The position numbers and the translations under genes were made by a program. The notes under the pieces were generated by a model. That model was given only the letters and a program-made list of their open reading frames with translations, was not told where the DNA came from and searched no databases. Below are positions 27,701-35,865 of a DNA stretch of 64,000 nt, one piece after another. The stretch comes from Trichobilharzia regenti (Eukaryota; Platyhelminthes; Trematoda; Strigeidida; Schistosomatidae), in contig OX235267.1 in assembly GCA_944472135.2 (NCBI GenBank), positions 19,079,452-19,143,451 on the forward strand, given 5' to 3'. The first letter of the stretch is position 1, and each line of letters opens with the position of its first letter.

Positions 27701-30535
27701 GAATATGATTTGTGTTACAGGCCGGTTTAGATTTGCTAACCTTGATGGAAATGTAAAGTTTTAAAGGAGGGTCATCAAATTCAGCTGAAAAGCACTTTTG
27801 TCGTTCCCAATGTGTATTTACATTGCTGATACATTCCATGTCATTACACTTTTTTAACTCACCGTCTAGTTGGCAGTTCTTCCCTAGTTATTGAAATTAA
27901 ACATGAAACTATATGAGTAAAATGGGACAACGTAAGGAGTTAAATAAATGTGGGATATTTACAGTAACAACGATACCATATATTAGAAGGAAGCATTCAT
28001 TGATGCAAGTGTATAACTTGGGTGCTGTGGTATCATACAGTGATGCAGTATTAACAATTAAATAACTTTTTAATCTTAAATTACTGCTCAGAATTACCAA
28101 AACTAGTTATTATGTGAGTAAAAAGGTGGACTCTACCGCAACTCCAACAAAATTCATGTCACTCCGGTTGAATAGAAGTAATAAAATCAACCATGCTTCT
28201 AGTTTCGTCAGTCTATTGCAATATTTTGTTCGCATGATTTACAGAATATATCACTTTCGTGAAATGCAACTAGTTCCGGTGTCATCAGAATATAGTTAGC
28301 GGAAGCCAGTCCTGTATTCATCGTTATTGACAACTATCCACTGAGTCTGTTAAATGCTTGTCTTTATTGTATTTTTCCGTTTTGGTTCCATTTCTTTAGC
28401 TGTATTCTAATTGTCATGTCACATTATATTACAATCGAGTATTTACAATTTTATGCTCCTAAATGAACTAAAGGATATTTGAAATGACATACTTTGTTGT
28501 ATGCAGTTGAGTATGAATAACAAATTTTATCAATTCATTTTGATAACAAGAATGTCTACTTGAGATTCCTGAATTCTTATGATTGGCAAACTGTTGTATT
28601 GTAATTAAAATGCTATATATAATAAAGTAGAGCCAGAGATAAGGATCTAATTAAAAAGTAAATATTTCTTCGCTCAATCTTTCTGTTTTCTAAATGTCTA
28701 AATAGAGATTTTTTCTATAATAGCAAACTACATGAAAACATTACATCCTTAACTTACCACTGTTTGCTTATTTAATAAAGGAAATAATCATAGGTATTTC
28801 AAGCTTCAGGTAGATTAAAACTGCAAATTCTTGGCTGGCAGAAAGATGAAAATTCCCCAGATTAATTTTTCCAAAGTATTTAATTATTTTGGAGATTCAC
28901 TAAAAGGGGATAAACAGAACATCACATCTTCTCCAAAGTAACTGAAGAGACCTGGACGCTTCATACATTAATCATTCGCTTAGCGTCTATTGAATGAAAA
29001 TCAGCATGATACATAGATCAATTTTAGCAGATAAAAAATAAGATTAGAAAGAAAAGACGAGATTGTACCTGGAAAAATATTTCAATGGCATTGATGCAGC
29101 CGAAAGATATTGATTGTAAACATACAGACAGATAAATAACGCTCATTGGAATGCACTAAAAAGACTAGAGAATATGTACATGCTGCTGCCAGTTACATAT
29201 TCTGCATAAATAAACCCATTGAAATCGAAGTGATAAGAAAACACTATAGAATTCATTCGTGTCAAAGTAAAGTATATGCAGTTCATTTAAAATAATTAAA
29301 GTTTCCAAAAAATGAAGTAAGATAAAGGCAGCAAATGTAATTTATTCACCCAATGAATTCAATAATTTGTTCTAACCCGCGGAAAACTCACTAAAACCCA
29401 ACGGAGGGAGGAACATTAATGCAAAAATATGCTGAGAAACTGTTTAGTGAGTTCATGTTTATCGATGAAAGATAACAACCTCCAAAATAAACAAATCATT
29501 ACCATCCAAATCCAGGAATCCTTTGCAAATCTTTGATAAGTGATATGATATGAAAAAGGTCATTGACTTGAAAAATATTCCTAGTAAAATCAGTGTGAAT
29601 AAGATTAGACTGGAAGCAAACAGGGCTGATTGCACCACAAATTGCTTTGAGAAAAGGACGAAGGTTCCAGAGTGCCATGGAACAAGAAAAACTTTTCATG
29701 ATTTCAGGGAAATTTAATGTTTAAAAAATAAGAAAAAAAGTGAAATGCACCAAGAGGCTACCATATCATTAAGATTACATTCAGTACATGAAAATCACGC
29801 GAATACAGTTACAACGAGTACGATTTTCAGCAAGTGAATTCATTTACGTTAGACAAAGAAACTGTGAATGCAAACTGAATCTCACTTGAAAATCGAATAA
29901 TGCTTTTATTAGTGCCGTGAGGTGGTAGTGTCAGACTGAAGTAGTGATTATTTAGAGAAACTGCTTATGGAACCGAAATGGGAAAAATATTAGCTGATAA
30001 GTTTCAAGTTTAAAGATAAACGATGAGGCAAGAACAGCATGACGAATCAAAAACCGTGGTACCTTTTCAATGAAACTAACCGATGAACAGATGGGTGGAA
30101 TAGCTGCAGAAACCAGGAATTTCTCAAAATTACACAAACTCCAATAAAATTGGTAATGACCACAAAAGCGGTGATACCAAGGCAATTCCTCAACATACGA
30201 ATCTTTAAGTGGTTCAGTAATACTTTAAGTAATTAAGAATACCAATGTGTGCCGCACAGTATCCTGTTTAGCATACAGGAAACTGGCACAAACAGTCATA
30301 CACCATTTGTGTTACACAACATTAATTTAACAGGTCGAGAGTGACATAAATTAAAATAAGGATCCTCCAAATGAGAGATTCAAAACCACATCGGATATAT
30401 AATTCTCACCAGAGCAGCGATCGGATACACGCCAGAAAATGTTTCACAAACTAAAACAGACAAACACTTACCATGAGACAAACACAAGACGATCAACACA
30501 CTAGTAGCCACAAAAACCAAGTTTAAAGCTTGCAT
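9415..30535 (-). CDS. Micro-exon gene, minus strand (gene span)
   Basis: Proposed schistosome micro-exon gene, transcribed leftward. Exon 1 (30472-30535) codes a 21-residue signal peptide; it is joined by candidate exons at 28758, 27863, 23103, 22920, 22210, 15076, 14824 and 9564, with optional ones at 30199 and 14336 and a possible end at 9415. All internal exons are multiples of three and phase 1, and no junction of the chain creates a stop. The product would be a small secreted protein with at least two Cys. MEG products are known to be secreted from larval and intramammalian gland cells, and alternative exon use is typical. A tandem array and a PLE lie in its largest intron. Function of this particular member unknown. 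Exon 1 is well supported; the rest is prediction. Confidence 0.6.
9564..9572 (-). CDS. MEG(-) candidate micro-exon, 9 nt
   Basis: Minus-strand TTAAAAACT lies between ACTTTATATTTAG and GTAAGTAAAA. In phase 1 it reads x-Lys-Asn with a final T carried over. The plus-gene exon at 56357-56365 is also 9 nt, also reads x-Lys-Asn and also ends in T, so the two look like the same exon in paralogous genes. Confidence 0.55.
9573..10800. other. Intronic sequence, nothing recognised
   Basis: AT-rich DNA with no gene or known repeat seen. It would lie inside an intron of the minus-strand micro-exon gene if the exon at 9564 is real. Confidence 0.4.
10808..10950 (+). repeat. tRNA-derived SINE (HHR-SINE), plus strand
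   Basis: Begins with a tRNA-like head: GACTGAATGGTATAC resembles box A and GGGTTCGAACCCC is a perfect box B. The head is followed by GGGTGCGTA and a decayed hammerhead-like core in which the CTGATGA motif has become TTGCCGATC, while GTGAAACAGCTGTCCAGTAC remains. The pol III boxes mark it as a tRNA-derived SINE of the type that carries hammerhead ribozymes in schistosomes (Sm-alpha). Not a functional tRNA: the 5' arm does not fold into a cloverleaf. Confidence 0.75.
10960..12680. other. Intronic/intergenic sequence with one possible old SINE
   Basis: No gene seen. Around 11660-11720 the run CACCTCGTAACCGGAA resembles the SINE region just before box B, suggesting a very old SINE copy. The rest is unassigned. 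Confidence 0.35.
12684..12922. repeat. TAA/ATA microsatellites
   Basis: Two trinucleotide runs, TAATAATAATAATAA-type, at about 12682-12709 and 12900-12921. They lie on the 3' side of the minus-strand CR1 relic and may come from its tail. Confidence 0.7.
13250..13720 (-). pseudogene. CR1/jockey-type LINE, C-terminal end of RT ORF
   Basis: A 151-residue minus-strand ORF that reads as the C-terminal end of a CR1-like LINE polyprotein: DLSWTSHVIAISSKIFRLTF, then a Tyr-Ile-Lys-Lys-Leu-Arg segment, CIPPIFLYCSPLFFPGLLKK, and a terminal SGRTRSNFRKLYARTSKYR. This is the typical sequence after the catalytic FADD (NLGVxxxxDLSW, LYCSP, RTRSNFR), well known from schistosome CR1 elements (SR1 group). The RT core and endonuclease are missing, so it is 5' truncated, as LINE insertions usually are. 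The frame is intact over the whole fragment, implying a fairly young insertion. Confidence 0.85.
14336..14356 (-). CDS. Alternative MEG(-) micro-exon candidate, 21 nt
   Basis: Minus strand: acceptor CCGTTTCAAATGTAG, a 21-nt open segment (GYAVNNI in phase 1), then GTAAGTTATT. It has the length of the plus-gene exon at 53020 but not its residues. It competes with 14824-14841 for the same slot; both may be used or either may be chance. Confidence 0.3.
14824..14841 (-). CDS. MEG(-) candidate micro-exon, 18 nt
   Basis: Minus-strand ATGAACGAAGGAAATCAA between GAATAACCAG and GTAAGCGATA. In phase 1 it codes DERRKS, charged like EEALREL of the plus gene at 53020-53040 in the same position of the chain. 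The acceptor has a poor pyrimidine tract, so confidence is moderate. Confidence 0.4.
15076..15102 (-). CDS. MEG(-) candidate micro-exon, 27 nt
   Basis: Minus strand: acceptor ATAATATAATTTCAG, 27 nt, donor GTAAGTGAAT. In phase 1 it codes DVYEYCTEF. The plus-gene exon at 52182-52208 is also 27 nt and codes xIKELCPYF: both have a Cys at the sixth position, an acidic fourth position (Glu) and a final Phe followed by a carried G. This is one of the best pieces of evidence that the two genes are paralogues. Confidence 0.75.
15863..16235. mobile_element. Foldback SINE insertion (two inverted SINEs) with 12-bp TSD
   Basis: A 373-bp insertion in array copy 1, bounded by the direct repeat AGCAAATGGATT (15851-15862 and 16236-16247); the other array copies have one AGCAAATGGATT and no insert. 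The left half is an HHR-SINE on the minus strand and the right half one on the plus strand, so both ends carry the SINE 3' tail as inverted repeats. Both halves keep a tRNA-like box B (GGTTCGAATCC and its partner). The hammerhead-like cores are mutated: CTGTTGA in the left half, CTGCTGA in the right. Confidence 0.8.
16490..16875 (+). repeat. LTR-like segment within the array unit
   Basis: The end of this segment (AACCTGGTGGTCTTCTGATT, then GCGTCAGGACTATTTA and CGAGTACATAACA) recurs at 18219-18604 in the next array copy and, diverged, at 43640-43830. Such a dispersed, non-coding block could be a solo LTR of a Ty3/gypsy element. No flanking target duplication was identified, so the LTR reading is a guess. 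Confidence 0.35.
19836..20500 (+). pseudogene. PLE 3' end: endonuclease C-terminus and 3' UTR
   Basis: From 19863 the frame reads GNLHVEISFKVIYKIRSNLS, then HLGIAEALAMQKLKPTLCIQ and KKYVQPLSLPWP, the C-terminal end of a PLE GIY-YIG endonuclease (compare the same region of the copy at 33602-34048, which has HIAEAVGMHIKKPNLCIPKK). Stop at 20061. A T-rich 3' UTR follows, ending with GTTGATGATGACTTCGTCGA and AAAG at 20474-20499, the same terminal core as in the other PLE copies. It is fused directly to the truncated third unit of the tandem array. Confidence 0.75.
20520..22200. other. Intronic sequence, nothing recognised
   Basis: No gene or repeat family recognised. It would be part of the intron between minus-gene exons at 22210 and 15076. 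Confidence 0.4.
22210..22218 (-). CDS. MEG(-) candidate micro-exon, 9 nt
   Basis: Minus-strand GATCTTGGG between CTGAATTAATTTGCAG and GTAAGTGTTC, both good splice sites. In phase 1 it codes Gly-Ser-Trp. The plus gene has a 9-nt exon in the same slot (44495-44503, x-Glu-Asn). Confidence 0.7.
22920..22937 (-). CDS. MEG(-) candidate micro-exon, 18 nt
   Basis: Minus-strand ATGTCTCTTGGTACTACG with a strong acceptor (TTGAATTATTTCACAG) and donor GTAAGTACAT. In phase 1 it codes x-Val-Ser-Trp-Tyr-Tyr. Ends in G, matching the first base needed by the next exon. Confidence 0.75.
23103..23114 (-). CDS. MEG(-) candidate micro-exon, 12 nt
   Basis: Minus-strand TTGAGAACATTA followed by GTAAGTTGTT and preceded by AGCAAAAATAG. 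In phase 1: Val-Glu-Asn-Ile. The donor is strong but the acceptor tract is A-rich. The plus gene has a 12-nt exon at 42569. Confidence 0.4.
23515..23960 (+). repeat. R1 terminal repeat, copy 4 (5' of a PLE)
   Basis: Nearly full R1: partial first unit (AACACTCGTTGTATTTCCC), then the complete unit ending TACCACAGTGCCCAAG. It lies 600 bp upstream of the PLE RT at 24.6 kb, in the same orientation as the copy at 26210-26700. Confidence 0.75.
23955..24110 (+). repeat. Half of the palindromic element seen at 58385-58680
   Basis: ATTTCAATAGTTTACACACA, then GGCAATATTTCGAGCA and GTTCACACCACTGTTGG match one arm of the palindromic element near 58.5 kb. Only one arm is present here. Confidence 0.55.
24590..26130 (+). 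pseudogene. Penelope-like element, RT and endonuclease remnants
   Basis: Plus-strand PLE. From about 24600 the frame reads INSLFNNVPL, with a stop, then ETIEFISKSL. The open part 24813-25196 carries FYRQVEAAAMGFPLGPLLSD and YCRYMDDTFISHN, i.e. the PLE RT motif (usual form QVDGVAMGSPLGP, here QVEAAAMGFPLGP) and an intact YMDD catalytic box. After about 25200 the frame breaks. At 25860-26060 the sequence TEHRNLAKTRLADPNK, ATALHAVTHNH and FVYRINCKYM matches the GIY-YIG endonuclease region. Flanked by R1 repeats in direct orientation. Several stops; not autonomous. Confidence 0.8.
25490..25615 (-). repeat. R1 terminal repeat, copy 5, inside the PLE
   Basis: Reverse-complement R1 core: GATGACGCTTCAAGCACAAA followed leftward by the ATAAGTTTTTATTTTGATAA segment. 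It lies between the RT and endonuclease parts of the PLE and in the opposite orientation to the flanking copies, so it probably inserted later. Confidence 0.6.
26155..26705 (+). repeat. R1 terminal repeat, copies 6 (3' of a PLE)
   Basis: Two diverged R1 units: one with GATCGAAACGTCATCCAG at about 26240, one with GTGCTCAAATCGTCATCAG at about 26582 ending TATCACACTGCCCACG. They follow the PLE endonuclease remnant directly. Confidence 0.65.
26800..27012 (-). repeat. tRNA-derived SINE, second family, minus strand
   Basis: On the minus strand: TCGATGGCACAGTGGTAGA (box A-like), then GGGGTTCGATCCCAGG (box B). The head looks like a tRNA with a GCCA-type anticodon arm but is followed by a long non-tRNA body ending near GTCCCACTGGGGACG. 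This family differs from the HHR-SINE. Confidence 0.75.
27863..27883 (-). CDS. MEG(-) candidate micro-exon, 21 nt
   Basis: Minus strand: acceptor TTTAATTTCAATAACTAG, 21 nt, donor GTGAGTTAAA. In phase 1 it codes x-Lys-Asn-Cys-Gln-Leu-Asp. The plus-gene exon at 40512-40535 (24 nt) codes ENENCDLF; both share the Asn-Cys-x-Leu core. Strong splice sites plus a paralogous match make this one of the best-supported exons. Confidence 0.75.
28758..28766 (-). CDS. MEG(-) candidate micro-exon, 9 nt
   Basis: Minus-strand CAAACAGTG between TTCCTTTATTAAATAAG and GTAAGTTAAG. In phase 1: Ala-Asn-Ser, if the previous exon ends in G. Same length and slot as the plus-gene exon at 39036-39044. Confidence 0.55.
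30199..30222 (-). CDS. Possible second exon of MEG(-), 24 nt
   Basis: Minus strand: acceptor CTTAATTACTTAAAG, 24 nt, donor GTATGTTGAG. Open in phase 1 (VLLNHLKI). It follows exon 1 by about 250 bp but does not resemble the DTLAG exon of the plus gene, so it may be chance. Confidence 0.3.
30472..30535 (-). CDS. MEG(-) exon 1: signal peptide
   Basis: Minus-strand ATG at 30535, 21 codons plus one base, then GTAAGTGTTT. The peptide starts MQALNLVFVAT and ends VLCLSH. It differs from the plus copy by two replacements (Ile to Ser at residue 12, Thr to Ser at residue 20). It is a typical cleavable signal sequence: short N-region, hydrophobic Leu/Val-rich core. Both substitutions keep the frame and the donor, so the copy looks under constraint and not a dead fragment. 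Confidence 0.8.
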
Positions 30536-30568
30536 TCTCAAATTATGTGAACAACTCAGGACCCGGGG

Positions 30569-30576
30569 TTTATATA
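30569..30576 (-). promoter_or_regulatory. TATA box of the minus MEG
   Basis: Minus-strand GTAGTATATAAACC. It lies about 34 bases upstream of the exon 1 ATG, so the 5' UTR must be very short. The same box and spacing occur in the inverted copy at 35761. Confidence 0.7.
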
Positions 30577-31084
30577 CTACAAATTCTTCATTGCCACGCC
30601 TTCATTACTTGAAGAGAATCAAGATCTGTTTACAAAAAACGCCAATTGATACAATAAATAATAAATGAACAATAACACACTCAACATGTCCACATTTGAC
30701 TTCTCACTGATTTAGAAAACAATAAGTGGATAAATAAACCAATGAAGAGATAAATCTTACTTAATTGTGGTCACAATAACAACTGAAATTATTAGAATGA
30801 CAGAATGCTTGAAACAAACAATTTTATTTTCAAAACAACCCTCAAAGGAGTAACAAATTAATAAACTCTGTGTAACCTACATGATAAAATGAAGGCAATG
30901 AAGCTGACATTGATAGCTTTTCTGCGATATAAAATACGGCTACCTTACCACCATTATTTTGCATCATGTACTTAGTCAATCATTATATTATCTGATTCAG
31001 TAATGATTTATTCATAGCTTGTGTAAATAGTAGGCTGTATTTTGATTCGACAGTGATGTTCTCCATTGTTGAAGAGGTTCAGAT

Positions 31085-32172
31085 TTCAGCTGTAAATCTG
31101 GAAGACGCCGAATATATTAGTAGGTGATAATATGTATCCAACAGTTGTACGACAGTGCTGAATGCCAAGTAATCCACAACGGGAAACTTACAGAAGCCTT
31201 TAAAGTGAGGACGGGAGTGCGACTAGGCTGTCTACTATCACCAATGATCTTCCTGATTGCAGTAGATTGGATAATGCGACAGACAACGGCAACCAACGAG
31301 GGAACAGGCATAAAATGGACTGACACAAAAGACTTGGAGGATCTGGATTTCGCCGGTGATATATGTCTGATTTCCCACAAACTGGAAGATATGCAAATGA
31401 AAAGCAACAAGCTGGCGGTAGAAGCATCCAGAGAGGATAGGCCTTCAGGTGAACAAAGATAAAACAGAGGTGATGAAGACTCCTGGTCAACACCAACAGC
31501 AACAACAACAGATAACAATCAGCCAGTATAAATGGGAGAAATCTGAAAGAAGCAACCTCCTTTACCTACCCATCTACCTGGGAAGCACCGTTTCAACTAC
31601 AGGTGGACGGAACTGATGAGGATATCAAGGCGAGGATCGGGAAAGCAAGACAAGCTTTTTCACTACTCTCAAGTCTGTGTGGAGGTCAACAGTACGCGGC
31701 ATGAGAAATAAGATCCGGATTTTCAACTCCAATGTGAAGTCAGTGCTAATATACGGATCAGAGACTTGGCGAGTCATGAAGAGCATCTCAAACAAACTTC
31801 AAACCTTCATTAACAGTTTCCTTCGCTCAATACTCAAGATCAGATGGCCAGAAAAGATCAGCAACAGAGATATCTGGGAGCGAACCAACCAGGAACCGAT
31901 TGTGAAACAAATAGGCAGGAAGAAATGGAGATGGATTGGCCATACTCTGTGGAAACAAACCATCAAGTGACATCACTAGACAAGCCTTCAAGTGGAACCC
32001 GGAAGGGAAGTGGCGAGTTGGTCTTCCAAGGGTGACTTGGAGGAGGTCATGTGAAGAGGAGATGAAAGCATGTGGGCAGACTTGGAGCAGGGTGAAAAAC
32101 TTGACAGAAAACCGAAGGCAATGAAGACGCGTAGCTGAAGCCCTCTGTTCCTCTAGGAATTAAAGGAAATAA
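31085..32172 (+). pseudogene. RTE-type LINE, 5'-truncated copy A
   Basis: Plus-strand fragment of an RTE LINE polyprotein. 31124-31462 carries CQVIHNGKLTEAFKV, then GVRLGCLLSPMIFLIAVDW (motif GVRQGCLLSP), and DLDFAGDICLIS, which is the catalytic FADD box with the first Asp replaced by Gly (FAGD). 31677-32124, in shifting frames, carries the C-terminal domain: NVKSVLIYGSETWRV, FLRSILKIRWPEKISN, DIWERTNQ, IGRKKWRWIGHTLW, PRVTWRRSCEEEMK. It ends with GAATTAAAGG and AATAATAATG, the RTE 3' signature. Frame breaks at about 31462 and 31970 and the FADD change make it inactive. Confidence 0.85.
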
Positions 32173-32329
32173 TAATAATGTAGATGAATAGGCAAAACTT
32201 CATGTCTTCGTCAAACAGAGGAAGGTGTTACAGATAAATCTCTACTGCAATTGCAATTACCTTTAATAAAGCCTTAGATAGCGCCCACTGTAAAGTAATT
32301 CAAAATGTGCTTTAAGGATATTGAGTGCA

Positions 32330-33292
32330 GCATACCCTTTTTAACCTCAGTCAACGACTGTTTACGGTTCCGATTTTGTAAGTGTGGAAATGCAAACAGC
32401 ACTGTTTTGAAAAAATAAACGTAGTATTTTAGAAAACGTATGTCTGCATAACACAGACATACTTTGAACGACTAAAAGCCACGCAAGATTTGAACTTCGC
32501 GGACGCTTCATTTCGGGTGTTATACAAACTCGGAAATATAGAAACGAAAACCGAAAAGCTGGTAAAAGAGGCAGCGAATAAAGGAATTCAATTGAATATA
32601 GAAAAGACAGATGTGATATAGATACCTTTTCAGCAACAACAATCACCAACCCCTATGAAAGGGAGAAATTTGAAGGATGTTACCTCCTTCACTAATGCAA
32701 GCCTCATCATTTCAGTTACAGGTGGTATGGATATGTTGAAGTAGGATCGGAAAGGCGGGACAGACCTTCATTACTGTAAAATCGGTCTGAGAATCTACTG
32801 CACTCAACATAAGAACAAGATTCAGATTCCCAACAATGATGTAAAGTCGGTTCCTCGAAACAGCTCACTGGCTTGGCTCATCACAGAAAGCACTTCAAAA
32901 GGAGGGGAAACTTTTTCAACAACTGCCTACGCTAGCGCTATACTGAGGCTCAGATGGCCAGAAAGGAAAAGTGATGGAGAATTCTGGCAGCGAGCTGACC
33001 AAGAAACTGTCGCCCAACAAATAGGCAGAAGAGCATGAAGACTGGCTGGACACACACTAAGGAGAATGTGAATGAATGTGGTGCGACAGGCAATGGGTTG
33101 ATTGGAACCGGAATGGAGAAAAACGAGTTGAGCGTCTCCTCGAGGGTGACGTGGATGAGATCTTGCGAAGATGGGATGAAAGCCTGTGTGCGATTGTTGA
33201 GTCAAATGAAGAGGACTGTAGGGGACAGGACAAAATAAATATGTACTGTTAAAGCCCGATATTCCACCCGGACGGAACCTAAGGGAATGATA
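32330..33292 (+). pseudogene. RTE-type LINE, decayed copy B
   Basis: Second RTE fragment directly after copy A, same strand, much more decayed. Landmarks: GATTTGAACTTCGCGGAC (the FAD region), then at 32940-33010 LRWPERKSDGEFWQRADQET (compare RWPEKISNRDIWERTNQEP in copy A) and at 33145-33190 RVTWMRSCEDGMKAC. Ends with CTAAGGGAATGATAATAATA. Two adjacent copies of unequal age suggest separate insertions. Confidence 0.75.
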
Positions 33293-33601
33293 ATAATAAG
33301 ACATGGCAAAAATATTCATTCAGACTTCTATAAAAAACGAAAAAATTGAGCAAATAATATACCTTCCGATAATTTTCCCCTAAGCATCTACAATTATGTA
33401 CATTTTTATGTACATACAATATTCTAAAATAGTAGTCAGAAACAATATTGTTATTTTTTAAAAATAATATCGATTTGTTTAGTAAGATCAAAGGAATTAC
33501 AGCTCACTAAAGATTCATAAATTATAAATAGGCATACAAATACAAAAGCAAATAGAATATCAAATAAAATTAAGGAAATTTCTACAAAAACTTGAGGAAC
33601 A

Positions 33602-34980
33602 TTAGAACCTTGATGGCCAAGATAAGGACAATGTCTGAACCAGCTTCTTTGGGATACATAAGTTAGGTTTCTTAATGTGCATCCCAACTGCCTCAGCAAT
33701 ATGTAGTAGACGAACTCTTAAGGTGAAGTTAAGATTAATTGGCATGCGATAAATGACTTTGAAAATAGCCTTTTTGACATCAATCTTATGTTCTGTATCA
33801 ACAAGATGATATACAACAGAACTCTGAATGGATTTTTTTTGTTCTTTACTTAACCACGTTATGTGAAATTCGTAAATACAATGAGAAACACGCCTAACTG
33901 TACGGCCTATGTAACTGGCTCCACAGGAGCAGTCTAACTGGTAGATACGCATAGAAGGGGAGAAATGAGGTAGTTTATCATTTACTCCCGAACGCAAGAT
34001 AGGGGTGATCTTGAAGACACAGCAGTACTGAATGCTCTTTTTTACCACATTTCTAGGGCTCTGTGTTATTATCTCGCTGATGTTGTACCCAAAAGACTGA
34101 AGTTGTAAGAATAAGGCGGTTTTCGGAAATGTTTGTACCTTGGGTTACCTCAATTTTTTATTCATATTCGTATCGATGAATTTTTCTGGATAACCGTTCG
34201 CACTCAGCAACTGTTTGATAATATTAAGTCCTGCATTAACACATTCCTCAGAGTATATTGCTCCTGCTCTATGGACCAAGCACTTTATCAGACTGCGTTT
34301 GTATTTCAAAGGAACGAAGCTGGAAAAGTGAGTATACTGACAGTTTGTTGATGTAGTTTTCTAATTACACTTCTTCTCATTGTACAGTCCTCTTTTCTGG
34401 TCATAAGAACGTATACGAATGAAATACTGGAGTCTTTTTCTGTCTCGATGGCACAATTTATTGCAGGATAGTCATCGTTAAATTTGACCGTGTGTTGGTG
34501 GCATGGCGGTTAGAACTCTCGCCGATCATGCACATGGTCCGGAGTTCGATCCTCTGCCGACGCACACCTGTTATCTATGGTCGGCCTGCAAAATTTGGAC
34601 TACCAATATCACAAAGTGAAAATTCCATACCTGTACCAAAAATACAGTGTAGAATCAAGCTGTAATCAAAAATAAAGAAAATTTCTCAGAATCAAAAATG
34701 TATCATCCATGTACCGACAGTAAAACGTTTTTCATCAATTACATCTTTAAAAGGCCGGATCTTTAGTTTCGCAAGGAAAGTATTGGCTAGAATGGCTCTT
34801 AGTGACGACATCATTACAACGCAATCAATTTGTCTTTATAGCTCCTTATTAAATGAAAAACGAACATACATTTTTCATTTCCAGAGAAGCTTTTTTATAA
34901 GTGATAGAGGAATGCCAACATCTATGTCTCGTCTTATGAGTGGACTATGCTTGACTGAGGCAGAGGTGTTCTAGTTTCCT
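33602..34980 (-). pseudogene. Penelope-like element with GIY-YIG endonuclease, split by a SINE
   Basis: Minus strand. From upstream: LRAILANTFLAKLKIRPFKD and FYCRYMDDTF-type sequence with an intact YMDD box, one frame shift inside (34690-34930); then after a SINE insertion (34490-34695) the RT C-terminus (FVPLKYKRSLIKCLVHRA, SANGYPEKFIDTN, 34150-34330); then the linker and endonuclease in one frame (33602-34048) with YQLDCSCGASYIGRTVRR, the GIY-YIG motif as Cys-x-Cys-x-x-x-Tyr-Ile-Gly-Arg, HLVDTEHKIDVKKA and a C-terminal HIAEAVGMHIKKPNLCIPKK. Inactivated by the SINE and stops. It lies in the spacer between the two MEG promoters. Confidence 0.85.
34490..34695 (+). repeat. tRNA-derived SINE, third family, nested in a PLE
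   Basis: GGCATGGCGGTTAGAACTC (box A-like) and GGAGTTCGATCCTCTGCC (box B) head, followed by a body with TATGGTCGGCCTGCAAAAT and AAAATTCCATACCTGTAC, ending in an AT-rich tail (CAAAAATAAAGAAAAT). The surrounding PLE continues on both sides, so this is a clean nested insertion. The same body recurs at 38190-38340. Confidence 0.75.
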
Positions 34981-35760
34981 GAAATTATGAAAATTTCAGG
35001 TGTTTCTGCAATTCGATTCTCGTATGCTAAGTATTGACTAATTTGTAATTTCGTCCAAGTTTATTCAGATAAAAAATTGACAATCACAGATTATTTACTG
35101 TAAAGCTTATGGGACAGTGTTTGTAACATGATATGTTGACAAATTTGTTGAATTTATTTCGTCATTCTCTAGCATGACCTTGCATCTGTATTAGTTTTGG
35201 AATTTGACAGAATGTAAGACACCACTTTCAACTAATCCTGAGAGTTATCCACCCAATCTACCGGAAACCAGGAAATACATTAGCCTCTGTTCAATTATTT
35301 CAGTAGGTGCAAATAGTTTACATATAAATGCAGTATATATACAATAGATGTTACCCATTTAATGCTGTCTAGATAAGGCTGATAAATTTGTTCGCTTCAC
35401 CTACTTAGACTGCACAAAAACTATCAATGTCAGCTTCATTGCCTTCATTTTATCTTGTAGTTTACACAGAGTTTATTAATTTGTTACTCCTTTGAGGGTT
35501 GTTTTGAAAATAAAATTGTTTGTTTCAAGCATTCTGTCATTCTAATAATTTCAGTTGTTATTGTGACCACAATTAAGTAAGATTTATCTCTTCATTGGTT
35601 TATTTATCCACTTATTGTTTTCTAAATCAGTGAGAAGTCAAATGTGGACATGTTGAGTGTGTTATTGTTCATTTATTATTTATTGTATCAATTGGCGTTT
35701 TTTGTAAACAGATCTTGATTCTCTTCAAGTAATGAAGGCGTGGCAATGAAGAATTTGTAG

Positions 35761-35768
35761 TATATAAA
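35761..35768 (+). promoter_or_regulatory. TATA box of the plus MEG
   Basis: TATATAAA in the context GTAGTATATAAACCCCGGGT, 34 bases before the ATG. With transcription normally starting 25-30 bases after a TATA box, the leader would be only about 5-15 nt. Confidence 0.7.
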
Positions 35769-35801
35769 CCCCGGGTCCTGAGTTGTTCACATAATTTGAG
35801 A

Positions 35802-35865
35802 ATGCAAGCTTTAAACTTGGTTTTTGTGGCTACTATTGTGTTGATCGTCTTGTGTTTGACTCATG
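35802..35865 (+). CDS. MEG(+) exon 1: signal peptide
   Basis: ATG at 35802, 21 codons plus one base, then the donor GTAAGTGTTA. The peptide runs MQALNLVFVATIV to VLCLTH, a cleavable signal peptide; with the carried G the next residue is Asp if joined to the exon at 36830. I chose this ATG because it is the first after the TATA box and is conserved in the inverted copy. Reading through the intron gives a 60-codon ORF that is not the real product. Confidence 0.85.

Larger units (their letters stand above)
30461..30925 (-). repeat. Left arm of the MEG promoter inverted duplication
   Basis: Reverse complement of 35411-35876, with about 95% identity judged by eye. It holds promoter, TATA box, exon 1 and the first few bases of intron 1. 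The homology stops about ten bases into intron 1 (after GTAAGTGTT) and near GCTATCAATGTCAGC at the far end. Confidence 0.9.

Noticed and set aside
30240..30262. 21-nt exon-like segment on the minus strand after CTAAACAG
   Set aside because: The donor GTATTC is weak and the encoded peptide does not resemble the DTLAG exon of the plus gene.
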